Below, piece by piece: positions 17,568-26,091 of a stretch of DNA of 64,000 bases. The translations under genes were made by a program, and so were the position numbers. Source of the DNA: Ralstonia pickettii (GTDB lineage Bacteria > Pseudomonadota > Gammaproteobacteria > Burkholderiales > Burkholderiaceae). Every line of letters starts with the position of its first letter. Position 1 is the first letter of the stretch. The stretch spans positions 1 to 64,000 of the forward strand of contig NZ_CP104383.1 of assembly GCF_030582395.1 (NCBI RefSeq). Direction: 5' to 3'. Below the pieces are notes generated by a model that saw nothing but the letters and a program-made list of their open reading frames with translations, was not told the DNA's origin and did no database searches.

Positions 17568-18434
17568 ATGCAGAACACGATCGATAAGGTTGCAGGCGCC
17601 GACAACTCCGACGTTGCCGTGACGACGAACGGGGATACCCTTCCCAACGATGAAGTTGAATCCAGCGCCGCAGCGAATACGGCAGGCGCAACAACACCGT
17701 CCGACGTTGAACAAGAACTCAACGAGATGGAGAGCGCGGTCGATGCGCTGCAGCGCGACAGTCTGATCTCGGCGGCCGACGCGGACAGCCAGAAGGGCGA
17801 GGTTGCGCGCACCCGCAAAATGTTCCGCGAAATGTCGCCGGATGATCGCGCCAAGATCGTGTCCCGCCGGCGCGAACTGGGGCGCCAGATCCTGACCCGT
17901 CAGCTCGCGGGTGCGTCTGTTGTCGAGACTATGGTCAAACTCAACCACACGCGCCTCAAGCCCCTGTTCGAGCAGTGGTGGCCGTTCATGAACCGGATGA
18001 CCATCAACCTGACCCGCTTCGGACACAGCACGTTCACCGCGTCGGAGCTGTCGACCATCACAAAGCACTTCGAGACACAAATGGCCAATCTGGAAGCCTA
18101 CGTCGATGAGCAGCTGCGCGTCGCCGAGGGCTATCGCGCAGCACGCGAGAAGGACATGGAATCCAGCGGCGCAATGATCTGGAAGCCGTCGGTCACAAAG
18201 CCGTCGATGGAGATGGTGGTCGAAGCATACTCGCCCTTCTCGATGCGGGCTCTGGGCGTGCTGAACAAGTTCGACCGGGCCATGGATCACTTCGACTTCA
18301 TGGTGTGGAACGCCATCCGCGATCAGTCGGACGTGAACGAGGAAGTGAATCGCTTCCTGCGCAAGTTCCAACCGCTGGCCATTCGTTGCTACACGACGCA
18401 CCTGCGTCTGATGACCACCGTGCGCAACATCTGA
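17568..18434 (+). CDS. Conserved-looking protein of unknown function in the transfer region
   Basis: This 288-residue protein starts at the ATG at 17568 after a good ribosome-binding site (AAGGAG, 7 bases upstream). The first 75 residues are acidic and Ala/Asn/Thr-rich, probably disordered. The rest is alpha-helical, with RKMFREMSPDDRAKIVSRRR and HFDFMVWNAIRDQSDVNEEV, suggesting a coiled-coil bundle. There is no signal peptide or membrane helix. No family was recognised. The strong RBS and the 59 bp gap suggest high or separately controlled expression. Confidence 0.65.
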   Translation: MQNTIDKVAGADNSDVAVTTNGDTLPNDEVESSAAANTAGATTPSDVEQELNEMESAVDALQRDSLISAADADSQKGEVARTRKMFREMSPDDRAKIVSRRRELGRQILTRQLAGASVVETMVKLNHTRLKPLFEQWWPFMNRMTINLTRFGHSTFTASELSTITKHFETQMANLEAYVDEQLRVAEGYRAAREKDMESSGAMIWKPSVTKPSMEMVVEAYSPFSMRALGVLNKFDRAMDHFDFMVWNAIRDQSDVNEEVNRFLRKFQPLAIRCYTTHLRLMTTVRNI

Positions 18435-18582
18435 TCTGAGCGCGCTCGTGCCCTGCCGGACGACCTCCGCCGTATCTTCACCTGTTGGTGGCGGTACGGC
18501 GTACGCATCGGCACAGAGGGTTCCGCCGGCGGCGGGCCACATGCGCTCGGCATTTCCTGAATCGCCTGCAAACGACATCACC

Positions 18583-18885
18583 ATGGAAGCGACATCGCTG
18601 CTGAGCGAGATTCGATCTCTCAATATCGCGTATCTGCGCCTTGCTCGCAGGCTGCTAGCCACCGATCAAGCCCTGGCGACAACTGCGCTGGGTATCTCTC
18701 AATCGATGGGCGAGGCATTGCTGACCCTCGACGAAGAGGCATGCGTGCGCATGGCACAGACCAATCTGTTTTTGTGCCGCATCCACTTTGATGATCGGGT
18801 GCTCGCTGCGCTGTTGGCTGGACCTCGCCTGGAGCTGTTGGAAAGCCCTGCCTCGGCGGGCAAGGCGGCCCCCGCGATTGCGTGA
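18583..18885 (+). CDS. FlhD-like transcriptional regulator
   Basis: The protein is about 100 residues from the ATG at 18583; an ATG at 18541 would add 14 residues. LLSEIRSLNIAYLRLARRLL aligns with FlhD [20 protein letters not shown], and MAQTNLFLCRIHFDD with FlhD LAETNQLVCHFRFDD. FlhD partners FlhC to activate flagellar genes. FlhDC-related pairs (SetCD, AcaCD) are master activators of transfer in SXT-type ICEs and IncC plasmids. No FlhC partner was found in the window. Its location inside the transfer region suggests control of conjugation genes, but that is inference. Confidence 0.72.
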   Translation: MEATSLLSEIRSLNIAYLRLARRLLATDQALATTALGISQSMGEALLTLDEEACVRMAQTNLFLCRIHFDDRVLAALLAGPRLELLESPASAGKAAPAIA

Positions 18886-19021
18886 CGCCCCGGGTTCGGC
18901 GCGCAGCGGTCTACTCCACCGACATTTTTTGAAGCCGATTGCCGGTTTTTGCGAGTCACTGCCATTTATGGAGTGGCGACGCACTCGATCGCTAACCGCT
19001 TACACATCCATTGGGAACACC

Positions 19022-19495
19022 ATGAACTCACAGGCCACACTGACAAAGCTGTCCGTCGCATGGACGCTGGTCCGCCACATCGCATTCTGGGGTGGTTGGG
19101 CTTTCCGCTTGCTGGTTGTCGTGCCGAGCGTCGCGTTCTGCCTACTGCTTGCGATCCATAGTGACTTCTCATTCTCCGCGATCCCGCGCGAGCTGCTCCA
19201 GTCCGTCGCTGATAGAGCCAAGTATCCGGCGGCTCCGGCTGGCTATATCACGATGCAGACATGCAAGGACACCACGTCTGCCGTCAAAGGCTTGCCCCCG
19301 CCGCAGGCCCTGTGCAAGACGTTTGGCTTCGAACAGCAGTCGATCGACGCTTCGGCGCGCGAAGCGGGGATGAATCTGGCGCTGATGTACAGCATCTTCG
19401 CGCTTCTGGGCTGGGGTTGGTACTTGTTCTCTGGGTCCTTCAACGACAGCCTGCGCGCATTCCGCTCGTCGCTTCAGAAGGTCCGTCGAGCCTAA
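19022..19495 (+). CDS. Membrane protein of unknown function
   Basis: This 157-residue protein has two predicted transmembrane segments, near residues 24-46 (WAFRLLVVVPSVAFCLLLAI) and near residues 120-136 (LALMYSIFALLGWGWYLF). Between them lies a roughly 70-residue extracytoplasmic region with two Cys (MQTCKDT and ALCKTFG) that could form a disulphide. No family was recognised. It follows the FlhD-like gene and precedes the helicase on the same strand. Confidence 0.6.
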   Translation: MNSQATLTKLSVAWTLVRHIAFWGGWAFRLLVVVPSVAFCLLLAIHSDFSFSAIPRELLQSVADRAKYPAAPAGYITMQTCKDTTSAVKGLPPPQALCKTFGFEQQSIDASAREAGMNLALMYSIFALLGWGWYLFSGSFNDSLRAFRSSLQKVRRA

Positions 19496-19602
19496 GTCCC
19501 GGGTGCCTGCGAGTTTCCAGAAGCTTCACCCGGCTCGCAGGCCACTTGCCGACCCCATCGGCCATCGCAGGCTCGGGGTTGGCCACCGTATTGGTTTCTC
19601 AG

Positions 19603-21324
19603 ATGCCCACGTCAATCCTAGACGAACTGAACCCGTCACAGCGCGAAGTGGCAGACCTACGCCTGCACTGTGTCGCCGTTGCCTGCCCGGGCGCCGGAAA
19701 GACAAAGACAATTGCGACCAAGGCAGCCATTCTTCTCGCCGATCCCGCATGCAGGGTCGGTGCTGTGACCTTCAACAAGGAGGCGGCCACGGAACTGCAG
19801 GAGCGCATTCGCGCGCTGGCCGGGCCGGCATCGAAGGCTCGCCTGTTGGCAGGGACCTTTCACGGGCTGGCGTTCAAGCAGCTCACACCAAAGGGATGCA
19901 AGCAGCAGGACATCGCCAACGAGGGGGACCAGTTGGCGCTGGTTGCACAAGCCCTGAAGGAAGCCGACCTTGATTGGAAGGAAGAAGCCGCTTTGGCCGC
20001 CATCGAGGCAATCAAAATGGACTTCGGCAGGGTTCCGCCTGGCAGCGTTGAGGAGCGCCTGTATTCGGCATACCAACAAGCGCTGGCGCGGAACGGGAAG
20101 CTCGACTTCCAGGACATGCTCTGTATGGCCATCGAGGGCATGGAGCGCGGAACCATCTCGCCCTACCCTTTCACGCACCTGCTGGTCGATGAGTTCCAGG
20201 ACACCGATCCGCTGCAATACCAGTGGGTCGCGCAGCACGCGCGCAGTGGCTCGATCGTGACCGTAGTCGGTGACGATGACCAAAGCATCTACGGCTTCAG
20301 GGCCGCGCTCGGATTCCGAGGCATGGAGTCGTTCATCAAGGAGTTCGACGCGCGTCCCGTGATTCTGGGGGAGAACTATCGCTGCAAGTCAGAAATCCTC
20401 GCCGCTGCCGACAACGTCATTCGGAACAACAAGGAGCGCATCCGCAAAGATCTGGTCGCCGCGCGTGGCCCCGGCGGCCACATCTCGTTTCGGCGCTTCG
20501 ATGACGAATATGCCGAGGCCGTGAACGCAGTGGAGGCCCTCGCAGCGTCGATGCGCGCCAGCAAATCGGCAGCGATCCTGGCAAGAACGAACCGTATCCT
20601 CGACCCAGTTGAGGCCGTCTGCCGCTCCCATGGCGTGAAGTATTTCCGAGCGTCCGGCAAATCAATCCTGAGCCGGGCCGAGGCCGCGCTAATGTGCAAC
20701 CTGCTCGAACTCATCCAGAAAACGAAGACCAACGGCCTCGATGCCGTGCTGGCGTTCGCTGGCGTCGGAGCGCAAGACCTCAAGACGTTGCACAGCCGGA
20801 TCGGTCCCAGTCTTGAGCAGCGGCCGCGCAAGGAGCTGGTCGAGATGGGCCTGGCCGAGAGCACCGCGGACACGTACCGGGAGCTGATGAAGCGGCTTGC
20901 CGAATGGCGCGGTCTCTGCGATCGGAAGTTCTATCCGCTCGTGCTGGAAGGTGTCTACGAGTGGATGGCTCAACGTGCCAAAGCAGACACCGCCAAGCGT
21001 GCGGTCACCACGACCTACGACGTGCTGAGCCGCCTCAACGGTCCATTCTCGGATCGTATCGCCTTCCTGCGGCGCGAGAACAACGTACCGGCGGCCGACG
21101 CGCTGATTCTCACGACCATGCACAACTCAAAGGGCTTGGAGTGGGATCACGTATGCATCATCAGGGCTGAAGAAACCGTGGTGCCGAACGAGAAGAGCAC
21201 AGAGTCCGAGGAGCGTCGCTTGTTCTACGTGGCCATGACCCGTGCGCGCGACCGTCTTGAGATGAGCACGGCGAAGAAGAATCCAACCTCTCGATTCGTT
21301 CTTGAAGCCGGTGTGTCGAAATAA
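19603..21324 (+). CDS. UvrD/Rep-family superfamily 1 DNA helicase
   Basis: This 573-residue protein starts MPTSILDELNPSQREVA, the usual Q-motif region. It has Walker A CPGAGKTKTIATKA, motif II LLVDEFQDTDPLQYQWV, motif III VVGDDDQSIYGFRAA, motif IV ILGENYRCKSEIL, motif V TMHNSKGLEWDHV and motif VI YVAMTRARDRLE. All helicase motifs are intact. It would be a 3'-5' ATP-dependent helicase. It is shorter than UvrD (720 residues) because the 2B-type insertions are small. A role in plasmid replication or transfer DNA processing is plausible from context. It converges with the rep gene across only 4 bp. Confidence 0.9.
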   Translation: MPTSILDELNPSQREVADLRLHCVAVACPGAGKTKTIATKAAILLADPACRVGAVTFNKEAATELQERIRALAGPASKARLLAGTFHGLAFKQLTPKGCKQQDIANEGDQLALVAQALKEADLDWKEEAALAAIEAIKMDFGRVPPGSVEERLYSAYQQALARNGKLDFQDMLCMAIEGMERGTISPYPFTHLLVDEFQDTDPLQYQWVAQHARSGSIVTVVGDDDQSIYGFRAALGFRGMESFIKEFDARPVILGENYRCKSEILAAADNVIRNNKERIRKDLVAARGPGGHISFRRFDDEYAEAVNAVEALAASMRASKSAAILARTNRILDPVEAVCRSHGVKYFRASGKSILSRAEAALMCNLLELIQKTKTNGLDAVLAFAGVGAQDLKTLHSRIGPSLEQRPRKELVEMGLAESTADTYRELMKRLAEWRGLCDRKFYPLVLEGVYEWMAQRAKADTAKRAVTTTYDVLSRLNGPFSDRIAFLRRENNVPAADALILTTMHNSKGLEWDHVCIIRAEETVVPNEKSTESEERRLFYVAMTRARDRLEMSTAKKNPTSRFVLEAGVSK

Positions 21325-21328
21325 TCAG

Positions 21329-22636
21329 CTAGACTTTTCCCGACAGCACGAAGTTCAGAATTTCGCCGGCATTGGGTTCGCCCCAAGTTTCGTGTGCCAC
21401 CCATTCGAAAAAATTCGATTCCGCTGCCTTGGAGGGCTTCTTGCCTGCGACGACCTTCAACTCCTTCACAGAACACTGATCGTTGTAACGCGAGAGCATC
21501 GCCGACTGATCGTCAGCGGATAGTTCCCCAAAGTAGCCCTGCGCATGCGGAATGCGAGCTGCGAGGTATTGCGCCCGCGCATCCTCTTCATTCTTTGGGC
21601 TTCGTGCCAACGGCTTCTGCTGCTGTTGACCAGCTCCGGCAGACTCAGCCTTGCCCGCGCCCTTGCCCCAATCCTCCGTAAGCGACTTGCGAAAGTACGC
21701 CGGGATGTTATCCAACGGCGGAACACCCTTCTTCGCTTGTCGAGCGCGCGTGTAGCTGATTGCCTCCAGGATGCGTTCGGCTCCGAACGTGCGAACGAGG
21801 CGCTTGGCCTCGGAATGCGGGACACCGAACTTGACCACTGTGTTGACTAGGTCTTGGTGAGGCTCCTCCTCCAGTGCGCTCACTTTGCGACTGATCTTGA
21901 ATTGAATCTCACCGACGGTTCGGCCGACCTTGTGCTCGATCAACTCGATCTCATGGTCTGATACATCATTGATTTCGGCAATACTCGGCGTCAACACCGC
22001 TCGCTTGAAGATCTTGTATTCCTTGTATTTGGTCTCGCTCTCTTCGCGTCCGAGTATGAGATTGCGAAAGGTGGCCAGTGGGATACGTGCGGTCAGGCCT
22101 ATCCGTTCGAACCGTACAGTGTTCTCCCACAACGCAAGCGAATAGGACCGCCGGAACAGCTTGGCGATCCGCATGTCGATCATTGCGTACCGTTGGGGAT
22201 CCAGTAGCTCCTCACTGATCTGCGGAGCGAACGAATACGACAAGACGGAGCCCACAATCTTGGCGCCGGCAATGAGTGTTGAACCCGTCCATGTCGACGT
22301 GCCGTCGCTATTGAGCTGATCCCAATCCACGACAGTGCGCATCAACGATTTTGCGGTCTCTTTGATGTATGCGTTGTCCTTCGTGGTGAGGTCGAGCGCT
22401 GCCATCATCTGAGGGATAGAGACCTGAAACGTGTTGTTTGTTTCTCGGCCTGCCAGGCGTTGCTCGATGGCGTTCTTGATCAGTGCATTGAAGATGCGGC
22501 GCTGCTGGAGCGACAGCGCACTACCTACCGGTGAAACGTGGATCGCTTGAACCGCCTTCTTGAACGGCTCAGGAGCCTCCTGTTGTTGAAACAGGGCGAT
22601 CTGGGAACCCTTCTTTGCTTCGGGTACGCGTGCCAT
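21329..22636 (-). CDS. repB: Rep_3 (RepB/Pi)-type plasmid replication initiator
   Basis: This 435-residue protein has the initiator winged-helix pair of Rep_3 proteins: IHVSPVGSALSLQQRRIFNALIKNA, FQVSIPQMMAALDLTTKDNAYIKE and FERIGLTARIPLATFRNLILGRE, then a second winged helix near residues 185-260. A Gln/Pro-rich linker and a C-terminal extension follow. It would bind the iterons at 22771-23405 to open the origin and bind the palindrome just upstream of its start as an autorepressor. The start ATG at 22636 is 17 bp from that palindrome. Confidence 0.92.
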   Translation of the reverse strand: MARVPEAKKGSQIALFQQQEAPEPFKKAVQAIHVSPVGSALSLQQRRIFNALIKNAIEQRLAGRETNNTFQVSIPQMMAALDLTTKDNAYIKETAKSLMRTVVDWDQLNSDGTSTWTGSTLIAGAKIVGSVLSYSFAPQISEELLDPQRYAMIDMRIAKLFRRSYSLALWENTVRFERIGLTARIPLATFRNLILGREESETKYKEYKIFKRAVLTPSIAEINDVSDHEIELIEHKVGRTVGEIQFKISRKVSALEEEPHQDLVNTVVKFGVPHSEAKRLVRTFGAERILEAISYTRARQAKKGVPPLDNIPAYFRKSLTEDWGKGAGKAESAGAGQQQQKPLARSPKNEEDARAQYLAARIPHAQGYFGELSADDQSAMLSRYNDQCSVKELKVVAGKKPSKAAESNFFEWVAHETWGEPNAGEILNFVLSGKV

Positions 22637-22653
22637 GACCTAGTGGGTGGGTT

Positions 22654-22696
22654 CGCTATAGGTGAAAAACTAGGGGTAGATTTTTCACCTATAGCG
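22654..22696. promoter_or_regulatory. Palindromic operator upstream of the rep gene
   Basis: Two perfect 16 bp arms face each other: CGCTATAGGTGAAAAA at 22654-22669 and TTTTTCACCTATAGCG at 22681-22696, separated by 11 bp. The arms contain TTTCACC, the core of the iterons. In plasmids with Rep_3 initiators, an inverted half-iteron of this kind is bound by Rep dimers to repress rep transcription. The position 18 bp upstream of the rep start fits this role. Confidence 0.85.
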
Positions 22697-22770
22697 CTCG
22701 TTTGGCAATCTTACGTTGCCAGGAAGGGACAGCGCTCGCTGCCTGAGTGTTCGACTCTTGATCTCGCTCT

Positions 22771-23405
22771 CCCCAAAAACGTTCACCTTTTACGCGGGCT
22801 TTCGGCCCCGCATTCCTCGAAAGGTGAACGGATTTGGGGGGCTTTCCGCAGTTGCCCGTCCATCTATTGTGCTCCATAGCGCTCATTTGCCCATTTCGTA
22901 AGCATTGGAAGGGGCGACAGACTCTTGAAGTCGTCTCGGGTGCGCTTTCGGAGCCAATTGCCCCAAATCCTTTCACCCTTCCCCTCCCCAAATCCTTTCA
23001 CCTATGCCCGGGAGCCTGGGGCTGGATGGAAGTGGGTACTCACGGGGTTACCCCAAATTCGTTCACCTATGGAATCCCCAAATCCTTTCACCTATGTTTG
23101 CAGGCATGGATTTGTGCGGGAGTGCCTGCTCGCATGCGCCCCAAATCCTTTCACCTTTCATCTCCCCAAATCCGTTCACCAAGCGGGTCCAACCTACGGT
23201 CTCGTGTGTCGCACCTGGGCTGTACTCTAGGGTGGCTCTCCCCAAATCTGTTCACCCTCGCCATCCCCAAATCCTTTCACCTTTAGGGTTCGCTGGCGGC
23301 GCCCCAAATCCGTTCACCAAAGCCCCAAATCCACAACCCCTTGGCCCCAATGGCTTTCACCGTAGCCCCAAATCCACAACCGGCGTTCCCCAATGGTGTT
23401 CACCC
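22771..23405 (+). repeat. Iteron array of the replication origin
   Basis: About fifteen copies of a 17 bp element close to CCCCAAATCCTTTCACC are visible. Plus-oriented copies start at 22771 (variant), 22961, 22986, 23051, 23076, 23139, 23164, 23240, 23265 and 23302. One inverted copy lies at 22822-22839. Degenerate copies start at 23323, 23345, 23366 and 23388. The good copies form four pairs with exactly 25 bp between starts. The degenerate ones follow 21-22 bp apart. These are the expected binding sites for the adjacent Rep_3 initiator and define the vegetative origin. Confidence 0.92.
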
Positions 23406-23531
23406 AATCCACAAATCTATGCACCATATGACCGGCAAAGCCTTACTGGGCTTGGGTTTCCGGAGCCTAAATGTTGTTTAAAGGTTTAAAGTGTTTACGT
23501 AAACAAAGTAAACGCTGCGTCTCTTTCAGAG
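23406..23531. other. AT-richer origin-adjacent stretch with a 12 bp palindrome
   Basis: No gene is seen here. The sequence is richer in A and T than its surroundings, with ATGTTGTTTAAAGGTTTAAA near 23471-23490. It contains the perfect palindrome GTTTACGTAAAC at 23493-23504. Being next to the iterons, it is a candidate DNA-unwinding element or a site for a host or plasmid regulator. No perfect DnaA box was recognised. Confidence 0.45.
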
Positions 23532-23532
23532 A

Positions 23533-23568
23533 GCGTCAAAAAAAGACAAAGACCCAGGTACACCTGGG
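23533..23568 (-). terminator. Intrinsic terminator of the parAB operon
   Basis: On the minus strand, downstream of the parB stop at 23606, an inverted repeat CCCAGGT/ACCTGGG (23553-23568) is followed by TCTTTGTCTTTTTTT. That is a stem with a U-rich tail, as expected for a rho-independent terminator. Confidence 0.8.
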
Positions 23569-23605
23569 CCTCGTCGTTGAAAAACCTGCATACAGCGTGC
23601 TGTTG

Positions 23606-24682
23606 CTAGCCCGCTGATGGCTCTACCAACTCTTGGTCAACCAGTGCCTTCAGCTTCTCAGCCAGCGCCTCTTGTTTATCAGCCGGAATTTCCTTCAGCT
23701 CCAAGCTAATTCGGCCGTCAGGAAATGTCTTAAGTTGGCCGCGCTGCACACCATCAGCTTTGAAATCGAAAAGCTGGTGGTAGCGAGTGCGACTTCGCTT
23801 CGCGGTAGCGCCCGGGCCTTGCAGGTTGCGCAAGATGAGCTCCAATTCGCGCACCGTTCTCTTGCCTTCGATAACTGCCGTCAGATGACGATCAGCGCCT
23901 TCCTCCCCGACACGGTCGAAGATCAACTTGAGGCAGTAGGCCGCCTGCAACCCCACACGATCAGCACTTTCTGCCATGCGCTCTAGAATGGCTCTCGGCA
24001 GTGCGTTCAGCGAAAGAACCTTGCTGACGTATGCCTTGTCTTTGGTGACCTTCTCAGCCAGCGAATTTTGATCCGCGACCACCTGTTGCTCGATCAATTG
24101 CTGCCACGCAATCGCGTCATCGAAGATTGACTGCCGCTCGTGGTCGTTGTTCGCTCGGTAAGCCGTGGTGTAGAGGTCGATGGGCAGTACGTCATGACGT
24201 TCTTCGGCATCGATGTGCGTCTCGCCCAGCGATCTCTTCGCACGCAGCCGACGCTCGCCGTCGATGATCACATACTTGCCAGGGAACTGAGGTAGGCGCG
24301 TGAACTTGATGGCCTCAATTTGGCCTTCCCTTTGAAGGGTTAGGGCCAACTCTTGGATTTTCGCCTCTGGATAGAAGACGCGAGGGTTGTACGGGTTCGA
24401 GACGCAATCGGCAATTGCGATGCTCTTGCGCCCACCAACTGCGGACGCAGTTGGGCCGGCAGCAGGTTCCACCGTGTTGGCGGTTGTCTCGGTAACGGGT
24501 TGAGATTCTTGCTCCTGAGGGGAAGCCGGAGGCGGTTCCTGCTCTCGCTCGCGAGTCTGAATGGCCTGCTGCTCGTTCTTGAACCCCTTAATCAGCCCGC
24601 TCGCGAGGGTGAGCTTTGGGATGGGCTGCCCCTTTGTTGTCGAGGCGCCTTGCACTTTAGTGTCCTTAGTATTCTTAGACAT
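23606..24682 (-). CDS. parB: ParB-family plasmid partition protein
   Basis: This 358-residue protein has a Pro/Glu-rich N-terminal region, then the ParB nuclease-fold domain with NPYNPRVFYPEAKIQELA, LQREGQIEAIKF and VIIDGERRLRAKRSLGE. A helix-turn-helix region follows (LAEKVTKDKAYVSKVLSLN). It would bind the centromere-like repeats upstream of parA and load ParA-driven segregation. The start overlaps the parA stop by 8 bp. Lys/Arg residues early in the protein may interact with ParA. Confidence 0.9.
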   Translation of the reverse strand: MSKNTKDTKVQGASTTKGQPIPKLTLASGLIKGFKNEQQAIQTREREQEPPPASPQEQESQPVTETTANTVEPAAGPTASAVGGRKSIAIADCVSNPYNPRVFYPEAKIQELALTLQREGQIEAIKFTRLPQFPGKYVIIDGERRLRAKRSLGETHIDAEERHDVLPIDLYTTAYRANNDHERQSIFDDAIAWQQLIEQQVVADQNSLAEKVTKDKAYVSKVLSLNALPRAILERMAESADRVGLQAAYCLKLIFDRVGEEGADRHLTAVIEGKRTVRELELILRNLQGPGATAKRSRTRYHQLFDFKADGVQRGQLKTFPDGRISLELKEIPADKQEALAEKLKALVDQELVEPSAG

Positions 24683-25373
24683 TTTCCACCTTTTGCGAAC
24701 GCGATTGAGTGATGTGCTGCGTCAACTCAAGGACCAGCGACTCGATTTCAGCGCGTGCTTCCTTCAACCCCTTCATGTATCGCCCGCACTCATGTGCGGT
24801 AGTCCCAAGAGCAAACAGCTGCCGATAGATTTCACGTTGGGCAATTTGACTCTGGAGCAGATGCGTACCAACGTCTTGCTGGTTCAGCAGCGAAAGGATT
24901 TCTTCTCGCATGCGTGTACGGCCATTGATGTTGTTCAGCATCAGTGCGGAAGCTAATTCCGGATTGATGCGCCGTTTGATGTTCTTGATTTCGTTAATCA
25001 TTGCCAGAGTGCTGAACAAGTCAGCCGGCGATGGCCCCATTGGGATCAGGCAGAAATCTGCGATGCCGAGCACCTCGGGCGTTCGCGGGTCCTCAAGGTT
25101 ACCAGGGCAGTCCACAACGACAAGATCGTATTTGCCTTGCAATTTTTGGATTTCGTTTCCGATCTTAGAACCTGCGGGAGCGAGACTCGCCACCGAAATC
25201 TTGAGAGGCTCCTCACCGCTTGTTGCCCATCGCAATGAGGTGTTCTGAGGATCTGCGTCGACTAGAGCGACGTCCGTGCCTCCAGATTGGAAGGCAGATG
25301 CGAGATTGAGACTCAGCGTTGTCTTACCTACGCCACCTTTTTGGTTTGCGATTGCAATCGTAAATGCGCTCAT
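24675..25373 (-). CDS. parA: ParA-family partition ATPase
   Basis: This 232-residue Walker-type ATPase starts MSAFTIAIANQKGGVGKTT, with the deviant Walker A KGGVGKTT. VALVDADPQNTSLRW is the Walker A' region and YDLVVVDCPGN the Walker B region. It is a small ParA without an N-terminal DNA-binding domain, so autoregulation is more likely to come from ParB or another factor. It is transcribed with parB from a promoter region that contains the parS-like repeats. Confidence 0.92.
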   Translation of the reverse strand: MSAFTIAIANQKGGVGKTTLSLNLASAFQSGGTDVALVDADPQNTSLRWATSGEEPLKISVASLAPAGSKIGNEIQKLQGKYDLVVVDCPGNLEDPRTPEVLGIADFCLIPMGPSPADLFSTLAMINEIKNIKRRINPELASALMLNNINGRTRMREEILSLLNQQDVGTHLLQSQIAQREIYRQLFALGTTAHECGRYMKGLKEARAEIESLVLELTQHITQSRSQKVENV

Positions 25374-25470
25374 AGGTTCTCCAAGGTTTTTGTGATTTTA
25401 GCGAGACTTGCTGTGAACTCAAGGAATTTCTTATCTCTCTTAGTGTTTTTCTCATCAGCCGTTGTAAATG

Positions 25471-25949
25471 AGTTGCCACGTGGAAACTATCCTCGTCATG
25501 CACTGTGGACTGAACTTTGCGACCAGTTTCCACGTGACAACCCGTCACATCTTTCCTGACGCTGGAGTGCAGTTGTCACGTGGAAACTCGTGCCAAGCAT
25601 ACGTTGCATGTGCGGTTCGGGCGAACGGGCTTCGTGGCTGACGGGAACACTTGGAGCTATTAGCCGAATCGGCGATCGCAATGACGCGAAGTCTGGGCGA
25701 AACTTTTACGGATCTACCGAACCCCATTGGTAGCTGCCACCTGGAAACGCGATGGGCCCCTTTGCTGGCGTCACTATCCAGCATCTATGTGATGCAATAG
25801 AAGGTTCAGAAGTACGGTCTCTGGCGGCAGTCGGCGACAACATGTCGCATGATTCTGCGTGCGCATGACACTCGTCTGATAAGTTGTCACGTGGAAACTG
25901 CAGCAATGCAGCTGGGGATGCTTGCGGGGCGAGTTTCCACGTGACAACT
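25471..25949. repeat. Six parS-like centromere repeats with a CACGTG core
   Basis: Six related 18 bp elements, consensus AGTTGTCACGTGGAAACT, lie upstream of parA. They are at 25471-25488 (AGTTGCC variant), 25525-25542 (inverted), 25571-25588, 25732-25749 (degenerate, core CACCTG), 25882-25899 and 25932-25949 (inverted). The core and flanks resemble the chromosomal parS consensus TGTTTCACGTGAAACA. They are the most likely ParB binding sites for this plasmid. The rest of 25374-26091 shows no gene, only these repeats and presumably the parA promoter. Confidence 0.8.
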
Positions 25950-26091
25950 CATTGAGGGGTTCACGGGGGCTCGCTATATACTGAAAGTTAGCCCAATGAA
26001 GGACGGGCTTCGTTTGATCTTGGCGCCAGCTTAAGGACAGTGCCGGCTAAGCCTGCAAAGACGGGGAAGTTGCGGCCCCCGCATTCGAAAA

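Noticed and set aside
22771..23405. Possible CRISPR array
   Set aside because: The repeats are only about 17 bp, spacing is 21-101 bp, the orientation varies and no cas genes are near. The position beside a Rep_3 gene identifies iterons.
25471..25949. Possible CRISPR or transposon repeats
   Set aside because: The repeats occur in both orientations with irregular spacing and lie upstream of parA. They fit parS sites.
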